NCBI GenBank assembly: GCA_030762175.1
Contig: CM060846.1
Span: 233,555,512-233,619,511 of the forward strand
Reading direction: 5' to 3'
From: Metallyticus violacea
Taxonomy: Eukaryota; Arthropoda; Insecta; Mantodea; Metallyticidae
DNA length: 64,000 nucleotides
The translations under genes were made by a program, and so were the position numbers. Below are positions 24,008-36,200 of this stretch, piece by piece. The notes beneath the pieces were generated by a model. That model saw only the letters and a program-made list of their open reading frames with translations, did no database searches and was not told where the DNA came from. The number at the start of each line of letters is the position of its first letter. The first letter of the stretch is position 1.

Positions 24008-25323
24008 CGAGGGTTGGAACTTAAATAGTGGCAACTATTTATTTACAACCGATACAAAAGAGTTACATTTTAGCAACCTTTACTGTCCTTCAATGTAGTC
24101 ACCAGCGTTGTGTGTAACCCGTTACCAGCGATGTAGAAGTCGTAGTATAACTTTAGCAAAGCCTGTTCTCTTGATGGTGCAGATGGAGCGGTCTACTGCC
24201 TGTCGAATCTCTGGAACACTTCTGAAGCGAATGCCACGAAGTGGTTCCTTCATCTTCGGAATCAAATCAAAGTCACAAGGACTTAAGTCCGGTGAGTATG
24301 ATGGATGGTACAGTACTTCCCAGCCCCATCGACCGAACAAATCAGCCACAGCTTGCGCTGTATGCGCCCGAGCATTTTCGTGCAAAATGATGGGTGGATT
24401 CTGCAGAAAGTGTTGCCGCTTCTTTCTCAAAGCTGGTCGCAGGTGATGCTCCAAAACGAATGGTAATACTCAGCATTGACGGTCTGCCGTGGAAGAATGT
24501 AATGCGTTAGGATAACACCATCACAGTCGTACATGAGAATCACCATAACTTTCACCGTATTGGGACTCTGACGAACTTTCGACTTTCGTGGTGACCTATA
24601 CCGACGCCATTCGTTCGATTGTCGTTTCAGTTTTGGCTCATACGATTTGGTCCATGTCTCATCCAGGGTTATGATACGGCGTAAGAAAGTCTCTCCTTCG
24701 CGCTCATAGCGCTCCAAGTGCGTCTTAGCAGCGTCGTAACGCAACCATTTCTAGATTTCCGTCAAATCATGCGGAACCCATTGTGATGCATTTTTCGCAT
24801 GCCCAGGCGTTCCTTCAGGATGTGAAGCACAGTCGCATGCGCTTCTTGGGCGAGCTCACGAATCGTCTGGCGTCGATCACAGTCCAGTAACGCGGCAAGA
24901 GCATGCACTTCTTCACTGACGCTCGTTGGACGACCTGCCCGATGAATGTCTGCTACAGTTTGCCGACCATTTTTGAAGGCTTTTACCCAACGTGCCACTG
25001 TTCTGTAAGGAAATGCAGATTCCCTGCAAGCCTCTTGAAGACCTTTATGACACTGCCGTGCTGTACGACCTCTGGCACATTCAATCTTGATCCAACTCAG
25101 TTGTTCCTATTTCGAAAACATAGTGACAACAGTACGTTAGACCGCTAGCTCACAAGTGACTGTTTCTCTCGATGGTGCGCATGCAGGTGATGTGGGAAGG
25201 GAGAGTCCATTTGCTCTGAGAAAAGATAGGTATGTAAACAACGTGTGCTATCAGCGATAATATTAGATTCCGTTGCATAGCGTCTCCACAGCGGTGTTGC
25301 CACTATTTAAGTTCCAATCCTCG
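24008..25323 (-). mobile_element. Full-length mariner with near-perfect TIRs
   Basis: The ends 'cgagggttggaacttaaata' and, reversed, 'cgaggattggaacttaaata' differ at one base over about 28 bases. The insertion is flanked by TA at 24006-24007 and 25324-25325, as required for the Tc1/mariner group. At 1316 bp it is the standard size of an autonomous mariner. It sits in the middle of an older IS630-like transposase frame. TIR similarity points to a more recent insertion than the other mariners here. Confidence 0.95.
24122..25121 (-). pseudogene. Mariner transposase pseudogene (D34D type)
   Basis: The start ATG is at 25121-25119, but codon 5 is already TAG (25109-25107). The sequence continues with EQLSWIKIECARGRTARQ and the helix-turn-helix part MARWVKAFKNGRQTVADIHRAG (split here for length: MARWVKAFKN, GRQTVADIHRAG). 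A frameshift near 24775 (in the HHN/WVPHDLTEI linker) and a TAG interrupt the linker. The first catalytic block is TLDETWTKSYEP (about 24670); another frameshift lies near 24450. The second catalytic block reads LHENARAH at about 24382-24359, with Glu (GAA) where mariners have Asp. The third is YSPDLSPCDFDL, 34 residues after the Glu, which fits the D34D mariner spacing. It ends LLHRW at stop 24122. About 333 codons, near the usual mariner length. Stop, frameshifts and the Asp-to-Glu change all argue against activity. Confidence 0.9.
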
Positions 25324-25570
25324 TAGTTCTTGATGAAGAGAGAAGTGATACAGATGAAACGTATGACGGTGCGAAATGCATAGTACACTTTTCTGACTCA
25401 TTCCATTTCCTCTTGCTATATTCCGGGAACTAATGTGTGAATCTAGAGGAACAACGGCTAGAAAACTGATTACTCCCTCTTCTCTAGTCCTCTTTTTTCG
25501 AGAATGTTTTCTAGCTCTCAGAAAACTGCATTCTCCATGCTCCAGGAACATGCCGGCTTTTTAGCATATG

Positions 25571-26071
25571 TAGATACCGTCTTTAACAGTACAACTTCTA
25601 TGAAATACCTCGAAGTACAGATTAGAAAGTTTCAATGTAATTCGTATATTGGGAACAATAGTACATTTTTGCATTTTGATCCTTTGCTGGAAGTTCTACG
25701 AAGTTTATAGTATTGAAATTACTAATGTAAAAGAATTTTTATATCAGAAATGTTTATAACTTGATATATTATTGTATTTGATTAGAATTGAGAATTGGGT
25801 ATCGCGCTTTGTATAAAATATATCTTATTTACATTTATTGTGGCGAAATGGCAATCATCGCATTGTTCAGCCTTTGAGTCATTCTACGTCAAACCTTACA
25901 CCAACATTATACCACCTTTTCGTAAAAGGTCGAACTTTTTTAAATAAATTACAGTCATTAAGTTAAAAAAAAAGTTTTATTTTCACCATTTCGAATAAAT
26001 TGTTTAGTTGTTGCTATTTAAAAGTACGCAAGTTATATCCTTCCTTCATGGCATTTACAGCACCATTTGAG
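25571..26071. other. Intergenic DNA, nothing recognised
   Basis: AT-rich; the only open frames are incidental. Confidence 0.5.
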
Positions 26072-26160
26072 CCTTAGCATACCACGACCACCGCTGCGTC
26101 CTCTACCTCCAACACATATCATTGGTAGAGTGCTGTATTTCAGGGGTCATGCAATAAGGA
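26072..26160 (-). repeat. SINE family D, fragment
   Basis: 'accaccgctgcgtcctctac' and 'tagagtgctgtatttcaggg' align with the left part of 23145-23460. The tRNA-like head is missing. Confidence 0.45.
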
Positions 26161-26980
26161 TTCCCTTGGTAACCTTAAGTTCTTTTTGTATTTGAGATTT
26201 GGGGTTTCGTTCACCTGAAAGAATAATTCAATACATTTTATGCTATCAATAATACATTTAAATTTTGACATTATTTTAACACATTTTTTAAAACAAAAAT
26301 CAACGTTAAATCGGTGAGTTAACAATGAACAAAAAAACAGGCATATTCCCTTATATATTATTTGTAAGCCAAACCATTCGAAAGTATGGGATCTGTATTA
26401 TTAGCAACAATTTATTTTCTGAAAGCATCTGTGGGAACCAGTACGCGCTAGAAGATAGTAGTTTTAGATAATCCCATCTCAAATTAATATCTGGTAACTC
26501 CACTACACAAATATGGAGTCGTTCATTATATGATTCATGCTTTAAAATTGTAAACATTTTCATAATGTATTTTACTAAGTTGCCAGCTAAGATGAGAGGG
26601 GATCTCTTCACTATGCTGCGTTTATAAAGTCGCCAAGTTTTCGTCTTTAACAACTGGGTTATTAAATGCTTACTTGCCTAGTTTAGCTTCAGCCAATGGC
26701 AGTCTAGAATTTAACAGCAGAAAAACTTCAAATGAGTGTCAAATGGTAACTTATTTTACACCACGTACAACTGCGCGAGAGTTTTTATCAGTGTTTTTGT
26801 TAAGGCTTTCTTTGCTCTGCCGGTGGTAAATGAGGATATCGTGGGAATAATGCTACTTTGGATATGGTCTTTTATCACATCTTGACAATAAGTAGAGTGC
26901 ACACAAATCTAATATTATACTGGGTTATTTTTCCTTCGCGGGTTTGCTCCACATGCAGTTGACCGAGCTTTGCAGTTTTC
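26161..26980. other. Intergenic DNA, nothing recognised
   Basis: AT-rich; minus-strand open frames at about 26351-26653 lack any domain I know and are judged incidental. Confidence 0.45.
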
Positions 26981-26989
26981 GTCTCGTTC

Positions 26990-28170
26990 CCAGGCTTGAA
27001 AGCCGGCCGCGAAGCCGAGGGGAGGTCAATACGAGTTTAACTCCTGGACCGCATGGACTTGCTCTTGTAAGTTGCGTGACAGTGTATTAAGAATGCATTA
27101 GGCGGCGTAATAAGTACAGTGTATGAATTCCGTTCATATTGCTCGATTGAAGTATTTTATTCCCCAAAGAGAATTTATTTACGATTTTAACGCCCCTACA
27201 GAATCGACTCGTGATGTTCGGAGAGATTATCTGATTCAACTTCCAAATTGAAGATTGGTTCACACATTGGTAAATCAATTTCGTGAAATGAAAAGTATTC
27301 TTGATAAAACGCGTACACAGCCACGTAGTGCTCACCGAAGAAACATTAGACATAGTAGACATGCTCTGAAACGCTCCCCTAAAAACTTCGACGTCTTTCT
27401 CTGCAAACGAGAGCTGCTTTTCCTACTTTTGAACGGCAACAAATTTACTGAAGTTAAAACCTTATACAACTACTGTAGTGCAAGAATTTAAGCCGGGTGA
27501 CCCTGCATCCAGGAGCGTGAATGGATTTCGAATAGTTTGCACGTCGGAGAAATTGGCCATAATATAACTTTCTTTACAGACGAATCTGGTTCCAACTAAG
27601 CGGGTATGTTAATTCACAAAACAATTGATTGTGGAGCTCAGAAAAACCTAACCTGCTTCATGAGAAACCCCTTACATGATCAAAAGATGTGGTGCGCCAT
27701 CAGCGGCGTGAGAATAATAGACCCTACTTTTTTAAGAAACAGTGCGTATGTGCAGAATATTTTGCAGCCCTTTGTCTGTGAGGGAAAGTATGTTAGCGAT
27801 TTTTCAATGGGACTGCTGCGGCACATACAGCCCATGTCTCCAGGCATGCAACTCTTGTAATATTGGATGATAAGAGTCATTACTAACAACATGTGGTCCC
27901 CTCAGTCCTTCGATGTTTATCTTCGAGGACATTAAAGAAAAAATGTACATAACAAATCCACATGAACTGAAAAATAATATTCGTGAAGAAATTAGTTCTA
28001 TTTCTCAGAGGGAACTGCAGAGTAATTTCATAAGTCGATGCCAGAAATGTGTGGAAAATGAAGGGAGGCAGTTTCAGCATCTTGGTTGATAATGGTGAGT
28101 AAATATACCTTTTGAGTGTTTAAGTTTTATTAATGACCTATGCGACAATCATTGCTGCGGACATTCCGAT
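26990..28170 (+). mobile_element. IS630/Tc1-like transposon relic, family of the 37.9 kb element
   Basis: Plus-strand transposase pieces in order: an N-terminal 'gtattttattccccaaagag' segment at about 27152, shared with 38135-38154; HTLVNQFREMKSILDKTRTQ at about 27259-27318; a NPLHDQKMWCAISGVRIIDP block at about 27669-27728; NILQPFV at about 27757; and the C-terminal part KEKMYITNPHELKNNIREE at about 27934-27990, ending in EGRQFQHL at about 28063-28086. The block order matches a DDE-type transposase widespread in insects. Frame breaks lie throughout; the region is far too decayed to be active. Confidence 0.75.
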
Positions 28171-28329
28171 TTCCATTCACCGCATTACCAGCTTGACCGA
28201 CCGACCGTTAGGCGTGGAGCTGTCGAAGGAAAAATCACCCCATTAGTCAGGGACTGAGTTTCGTAGGATGTGTGATGTGACTTGCACAACATTGACGGTG
28301 AAATTCTCGAAAAGTGTTTAAAACATTTA

Positions 28330-30250
28330 GCCGCCATAATGGCTATTTTAAGAAAATTTACACCAAGACCAGTAAGTTGCGATTTAAAACCGAATTTAGC
28401 GGAGTATTCAGATATGCCAATATGTTATTCATGCTGCATTACAGTTTAAAGGTTAAGTGAAGCTGATAGTTCTTGTGACGGTAAACATAAAACAAGTGAA
28501 AGCAGTGCAGGCGAAGAAAGTAATCAGCCTACCTCTGCTTCGGGTAGTTCTATGAATGTGCAATGAGTACGCTGAGAGTTAACCAGACAGACATTAACCC
28601 TCGCGATGAGTATTTGCAACTCTTTAATCAAATAATGGGAACTAGAAAACATTCTCGTAAAAAGAGGACTAGAGAAGAGGGAGTAATCAGTTTTCTAGCT
28701 GTTGTTCCTCTAGATTCACACATTAGTTCCCGGAATATAGCAAGAGGAAATAGAATGAGTCAGAAAAGTGAACTATGCATTCCGCACCGACATATGTTTC
28801 GTCTGTAATACTGGGAGTTTAAACAAAAGTTTAGTGTTAACAGGATACTCAATAAAAGGAAATTACTACAAAAATGATATCCCGAAAAGAATTTCAGAAG
28901 GTGGCACTGCCTTAGCAAAGAAGCTTTTTTCATTTTGTAGATAGTGCATTGGCATGTACTAAAAAGTCACACAACGATATTCTTAGCAATTTATTGAACC
29001 CTTTAATACAACAGATGAAAAGGCAGTAGATATTTTTGAAAGTTAACATAAAATGAAACTTCTTAAAGCGCTGGTCATATGACAAGAGAGGCAAAAATGG
29101 CTAAAGAAAACGGAATTTTTCTTCCTCTGGCAATAAACTCGTTAAACTTTTGAACTGTTAATAGTGGAAAAAGTGCTGGAGTTCTACAAAGCATGCGAAA
29201 TTAGTAGTGGAATTCCTGCAAAAAAAAGAGTTTTGTTAATGTGAAAAAGGGGGTCAAATGTTTATAAGCAGATAAGGTCCATTTTATGTAATGTTAAAGA
29301 AATGCACAGGTTTGTCGTGGATATATAACCATTGGTAAAAATTAATCATTACAAATTTGCTAGACTGAAACGAAAAATATATATTATGCTAGAGGTTGAT
29401 AGAGTCCACTGTGTTTGTTTTACGCATATCCCGAAAATGTAAAATTGCTTACAGATGATACAAATATCCCTCAAGGTCACAACAAACATAAACCCCAATG
29501 CAGTTACCGATTACCATAAAGATGCAACATGACACATTGTCTGTAATTCTTCATCACCTTATTTTTACCTTAAACAATGTTTAATTTCTCCAGAACCTGA
29601 TGAATAATTAGACATATTTAACAATGGTTTAGCGCCGAGATTATTGGACAGGTAACATACAAACATTGGGTTACATTTGATCGCACTATTTAGGAACGCT
29701 TCAGTCTTCGATTGATGACCTTTTAAACAAAGTGTCAAGAAAACTTCTATCTTTATTGTTTTCGCAGCTCAGCAACAAAGTTCGTTTTTGACGGAACGCA
29801 AAGAAAAGTCACAGCCTGGATATTATTCTGTTATTGCAGATTTTTATGAAAATTCTTCTTTTGTTATACAATATTTTGTATAGGGTGTGCATTGAATTCA
29901 CTGCAAAGACACTATGTTACTATTTAAAATAAAGAACAGAAATTTGTCACTAAAGTATTCATGTCATCTCAGAAACTTTGAAACACAGTATAAATACCTT
30001 TCTTATTTTTTTAATGCGAAGCAATCAATTCCGCAAAGCAATAATTCCCCAATATAAAGAAAAGTATCCGCTTTTCTCATGGCTCAAGTTCACAATACAA
30101 CGTATGAACTTGCATTCGATAAGCGTATGTTACATGCGTATCGAAGATGATTATGAAATCATTGCTGAATGACACTTCTTTGCAATATCACATGGTAAAG
30201 GTGGAGGAACCCTTAAAAAAAGACGTGCTACTATAGCTATCTTACAGCCC
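28330..30250 (+). pseudogene. Decayed copy of a multi-copy arthropod mobile-element protein
   Basis: Plus-strand fragments, in three frames and with many stops: MAILRKFTPRPVSCDLKPN at about 28338; a Ser-rich SSAGEESNQPTSASGSS at about 28501-28552; EKVLEFYKACEI...IPAKKR at about 29165-29230; a Cys/His-rich stretch at about 29400-29450; SFLTERKEKSQPGYY near 29780; and finally a HFFAISHGKGGGTLKK motif at about 30171-30220. This order (the FY..E/..P.KK motif, then a late A-T-S-H-G-K-G motif) is one I associate with a family of uncharacterised repetitive insect proteins of transposon origin. The superfamily is not clear to me. The IS630 fragment at 28640-28810 lies within this span. Confidence 0.45.
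28640..28810 (+). mobile_element. IS630-like transposase fragment, inverted twin of 25355-25530
   Basis: About 165 bp reading KHSRKKRTREEGVISFL and HISSRNIARGNRMSQKS. The same segment, on the opposite strand, lies at 25355-25530 with only about ten base differences by eye. Only this helix-turn-helix part is present; flanking sequence on both sides diverges at once. Confidence 0.75.
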
Positions 30251-33200
30251 GTCCAAATCATATAACCACCCCAAAAAATTGTTTCATTGAGCATCACAAT
30301 TTTTTCAACATTTTATCTTTATTTTTTCCATAAAAAGCACAAAAATTGTACTGAAAATGTTCAGACCTAATAATCATAATCTAAAATCAATAGCTGATAT
30401 GTTCCAATTAACATTATTCCATTTCGTTGTCAAAAAATGAATTACAGTTGCTTAAAGTGCCAAATGTATAAACATTCTGAAGGTATAATGTATGGATGCA
30501 ATTAAGTAGCATTGTCCCCGCAGTGACTTTTAATATACCTGCAACGTTTCACGGAATCTTCCAGCTGCAATCACTAAGTTCCTTGAGGGATGTCAGTGTT
30601 CCAAAGTTCACCGCTGCTGCTGTATATTATTTTGTATTTGTTTTAATTTCCATTGAACTATTACAGATTCCATTCTTATTTTTTTTTTATTTACTGAGAA
30701 CACTTTCAGTGCCTTTGGCAGGCATTTTTAGGCTTTTAATACATACATTTTATATTTATATTTAACGTTAAAATTTATACCTTTAATCTTTTCAATAATA
30801 ATATTAAAATCGGGTAATATTCATATAAATTAGGCATGTTTTTTGAAGATTTAGATGTACATTTCCAAAAATATAAACATGGGTCTATTCAGAAATACGA
30901 CACGTTACATGTTTCAAGGTCGTCATTTTTAGGAATCGTAACTTGCAGTGTTTTTTTAACTTACGAGTTTAAATGGAAATAAACACACGCATTAGTTTAC
31001 TGGAATCACAGAAGCAGTAAAAAAAAAAATAAATAAACGGAATCGAAACTTCAAATTGTATACATTTTGTGCGATTTACGTGGAATGCCTGATTTGTGAG
31101 AATTTAAGGCCACGCCTACTTCATTGTGCAATTGTTAATAATTATTTAACGTCATTCAATTTAGTAGTTACACTTGTGAGTGAAATAGAGATATTTGTAG
31201 TTAATAATACATAATTAGAGATCATTGTAGTTAGTCAACTTCGGTTAAAATATATTCAAAGCAGAAAAATAAAATAGTACATTCAATGAAAATCTTCACA
31301 AATAATTTACACTAGTAAAATGGGATACAAAGGACATCAAAATGATGTGAGGTACTAAGTTGCTGAAGCAGGCCGGAATGATATTTTGGAACACACCAGA
31401 TCGCAAGAGCTGGAGCGGCAGAACAGGCAGCGTGCAGTTCAAACATTTTCATCACATAAACTATAACAGAGTAACAGCGTTAATAGTTTTAATAGAAAAG
31501 CTGGAATATTTTCCATTTATGGTACAACATTTTGATCCTCTGGGTGATTGTTCATACAAAAATGGACTTTTTCCTTTCCGGAAAATAAAATACTGACACT
31601 TCTCGGATCAGAACTTTCCGTTGATACTGGCTGCCATTGTTCTTAATCTGAGACAAAGAATTCATAAGATATTGAATGCAATGTTCTAGATAAATAAATT
31701 AAAGAAAACAACCTTGTTGACATAGAGATTTCACTATACGGAAAAAAATGGATGGTGTTTGTAGATGAGAAAAAAGCTATATATGGAGTCGGCTGCAAAT
31801 GCCTCTGTGTAACAAATTTCGGTAAGTAATCTGCCATCTTTTGTCATGTTAAAATAATTATTTAATATCTATTGACGTATACAATGCTTAACGTGCTAAA
31901 CTTTACATTCCTCACACGATAACGGTGTTAGTTTATCAATTGCATTGAAACTTTATTTCATGAAACACTCAAGTATTTTCTGCAATATTAATTTAAAGTG
32001 TGTTTTAAGTGCTTTATTAGCTCATATATGACACTAAATTATGTAATACTCTAAATATTTTTGCCATCCTTTGTGGTGAGTTTAAATTTTAAAGGACAGG
32101 GAAAAAATATGCTATTAACTTTAAAAGACTTAGGAGTGGGTTTATGATTGAAAAGTTGACCAGATAATACCATCAAAGATAACACCTTTAACGTACGTAT
32201 GCACCTCGTATTGCTGTGTTTACTGAATGGGTAAATATCCCGTCATAGGCCTCTTATAGTTTTGATTATATGGCAGGAAAAGGATCACTGAATTGGTGTT
32301 ACTTTTGTTTGACTATTATGCGTTTAATAATTTCAAGATCTAAATATAGTGTTACATAATCCTTTCGTCCATCATATTTGCTTGTTCACTTTCTAGTTAT
32401 TCTTACGTCATTTTAGACTTAATCCTATTGGCCTTATCATAAACTTTCGGGGACATTACTAGTCTTATCTTCTGAGCTGTTGCAGTGATAAGACGTTTTC
32501 AAGAAGTTCCCAGGGGAATAGGGCTATTTCGGTTTTCCCTTAGAAATGTAAGGGGATCTTCTTACATACTATGGTGCCTCAGGTTTGCAAAAACATGTTT
32601 CCACGGATCCTCTAGGTTTTTAAGGAAGACGTAATTGGTAAACCATAGCTAAAGCGTGGTAATTATGAAAAGGGAATTATTCAATAATTAAAATAATACT
32701 TTTCACGTCACCAGTTTATTCAATAATTACTTATGATGCTACAAGTTTGCTAGCTGATCGCCGTCATATAAAGTAAAAGGTGAAAAGTTGTGTCATCCCC
32801 TTGAATTACACGAAACGCGTGCTCTACAAAGTTTGTTCAAACTGTTGGAAGCTGGAGAGATGGCTAGCGACATATGTGGGGAGATGGCTTTATCTGTCAA
32901 GTAAAACATTACACACTACATATGTATCATCAGCTATTCAAACACCTAAGAGTCGGTCATCTCTTTGTTAACAAAAGCAGAATATTAATAGTGAACATTT
33001 GGACTTATCCTATGATTAGCTATCTCTTCAGTTCCCAGCAGTAATATACCTTTACTTAAATGTAATGAAAAATGAAACTAATTTAATTCATTAATATTTT
33101 TCCAGCTACAAATAGTCAAAAAATTACTTTATTTTCCCTAGTTTTTGAGAAAATGTACATTAAGTGCCGTAAAGTGTTAAATTATTTATAACAATATGTG

Positions 33201-36200
33201 CACAGTTGTTAACAATAATAGTTCAAAGGAATCTTTTTACTAATTTGTTTTGAAAGATGTGCTATAATGAGAACTTTTGTAATTTTTTGTTCATATACCT
33301 CTAAAATTGATTTATGAAGGTGATTTAAAGAAAATGCGTGATTTTTTGTAGTACCATGTGTAGTGCCTCCTTAAAAGGAGCACCCATATACAGCGTGTCC
33401 GAAAAAAACCAAGGGAAAAAATACCATAGTATTTATTGTCTAGCTGTTTGCAAGTTCAGAAAGAGAAAGCCAAGAGGTTTTATTGGATGCATTGACAGCG
33501 AAGTATGTGCATGCGTGTTTTTTTTTTTTTTTTTTTTTTTTCCTTTCGCGTTTTGATCGTTGAAATCATATCTCAGAAACGAACACATTTTTATCTGGCG
33601 ATTTGCATGTATAGAATGAAAAATCAGACAGGTTTGTTGGGCGCAATGGCGCATCCATATACGTTGCATTTAAATATTTTGTTAGGATAACGAGGACCCT
33701 TTAATCAGTGATACATACCTTTAAATCTTCAGGAAACGTAGTTGGATGAAAGAAAGAAAAACTTTTGGAGTTTTGTACCACTTTTATTACGCACACATAT
33801 TTTTCTATGCAGAAAAAACAAAATTAATTGTCCAAAATGTATAATTATCGGGCTATTTTGCAGTATAAATGAATTTAAGATCAAAGCTTTTGCTTGCTGC
33901 TGCGGCCAGCATCGACAGTAGAGTCAGTAAAATTATCTGAAGGGGCAGAGTAATGGAACGTTTGAAGTGGGAGGTGGTAGGACGGGTGAGAGAATTGTAG
34001 TGCAGATGATGACCAGTAAGGGGTTCCATGTCTTGCTTATTTGAAAACTTCTGTGTTTGTATTAACTGAATGCTGTTCTATTTGTAAGATCTCTTTCCTA
34101 AATGGATTAAAACTCTCCTAGACGGATTAAAATATTATTTTTGCAATTAATGTTTATCTAATTTAAATCAACCATTTAATTTTTTCAATTCATTTAAATC
34201 ACCGACCACGGGGAAATAGCCGACAATGATGAATTTTAGCCATTTCTGGCCGTAAAAGCCTAAATAACATAAGTAAATTTGAAACACTGCGCATCAGTAA
34301 AAATAAGATTATTTCAGAATTAATGTATAATATAAACCTAGCATGCTGCATACTCTTGAGGGGTATACATCTTTGTTCTACAGCATCTTTTCCGCTGTTG
34401 AAAGCGTTCGTTAAAAGTATTGCTACAGTGATGAAAAGTGCCAATATCAATGACAATTCAATTTGCAATTATGCAACTCATGCACAAAACGTTCAGTACA
34501 TCTTGGGTACTGTTCGCAGGTATGATAAGAGAGACATGATCTACTTAATGTGCAATTATGAATTTGAAATCTTATATGTTAGTTTGTCCCTCAATAATTT
34601 CTATTAATTGTGCTCTCAGGTCTCAATAAAACCAATTAGAAACTTTGTAACTTTAATACTCAGTGTGCATTTTTACTAATGTTGCAAACTGTAAACCGTA
34701 TGCCATCATATGTCACGTTATTCCCTTCCCTTTCTTTGTTAGCAGGACCACCTCTCTAGTTCTACTTAAAACCGCACTCATTGCTCATTGGATCAAACAC
34801 GTGGCTGGCCTGAGTATTGATTGCTTGTGTCCTGTGACGTCATTTTTCTTCTTCTCGTCCTTGCACTGGATGTAAAATTTAATGACAGATGAAAATCTGC
34901 GAATCACTGCGTGTGGCGTCGTTTCCAAATTAAGGGGACGAGTGTGAAATGAAACCAGTGAGGAATACTTGAATTTTTGAGAAGACAACAGTTGCTGTAT
35001 ATTCGGGACAGTATTTGTTTTACGTTTACATTCTACTTTGACTACGCAACACTTTGAGTTTATTTACAGAAAAATCACTTGTATTAGCTTCTTTTGAAAT
35101 GTTATGCACAACCAAACAACCCACTGACCTTAATCTGTAGCAATTCAAGAATGCAGGCTGTTTTGTTTGTGTATACATCTTAAATGTGCATTATATCACC
35201 CTCTTTGCTTAGCTTATATTTAGTTTACTGCTAAGTAGCTAGAATTCAGCGTGAATCAGTGACAATATCTCACTAACCACGCACTGTATAAACCAGGGAC
35301 GTGTACACCTAGTTATGTTTCGAATGTTAAGGTCTTTGTGGTTATATTTCCGCAAATGTGTTTTATATTCTATTCAAGCATAAAATGGAAATGCTGCCCT
35401 TTCAATCATTAGAGGTAATAAATATGTACCACAACTGGAAACAAAAGGGAATGGAGGTTACCTATGAATGGACGAAGCTTGCAGCATGACCTGCCTCCCT
35501 ATTCTATTAAACTTTGCATCTGCTGGTAGCTTACTAGTCATTTCATCCTTGGATCCCGGTAGCTAAGGAGATTTCGGTTCTTGAATTGACACTGCTTCAT
35601 GTTCTCGTTAATTAATACGTTCTATGTGTTTGGTCGTCTTACCATAAAATTTCCTCGGTAGCGGTCTCTGTCAGTTAATGTCCCAGTGACCCAGGTACTC
35701 AGATGTGTTTTATGTTAGTTATGAACCTTTTGTACGATTGCGTAATTAAGAAAATTACTTAATTGGTTTCAAAAAATAGCTACTGTTAATATTTTGTGTC
35801 CGGGGTTTTTGTTTACCCCTATTATTTAATGTCATTGCTCATTGACTTTATATGGTAAATATTTACAATTCAATGATAAATAACTATTTACATATTTATC
35901 GTGATTACTATTCCAATTCCACCTCATTTATTTTAAACTTAATTTTTGAATGAGAGCAGCCGTTATAGCCAGAGCATTGTATTGAAAACTTGTCTGTCTT
36001 CTCCTGTGATATTTGGTACATAAACTTTACTCGACCATATTCTGAAGGTTTTTCATATCAGTAACATTTTCGCGTAGTTGTGCTGCACGGCGCTAGTGGG
36101 AGAGTGCCGCCGAAGGTCGCAGCAACCCATATATTTTTGTCTATAGTACGCTAGCGTCCACTTGTGAATTTATCATTGCTGTTTATGTAAATACTAATTT

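Larger units (their letters stand above)
23470..25570 (-). mobile_element. IS630/Tc1-like (DDE_3-type) transposon relic hosting a mariner
   Basis: Minus strand, right of the inserted mariner (25326-25530): a helix-turn-helix part with EEGVISFLAVVPLDSHISSR and then HRHTFHLYHFSLHQEL, typical of a transposase family common in insects. Left of the mariner, pieces of the same protein continue: a WYWQNGCPSYSA-like site (consensus W-Q-D-G-C/A-P-A-H-Y) near 23715, LDLKFHERW near 23660, and an EKVKHIVNKDI block (consensus lysine-valine 'LK..V') near 23600. Many stops and frameshifts are present, and the frame is cut by 24008-25323. The right half is nearly identical to 28640-28810. Confidence 0.6.

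Noticed and set aside
33433..33690. Frames with long Lys or Phe runs
   Set aside because: They are readings through a poly(T) tract near 33518-33542.
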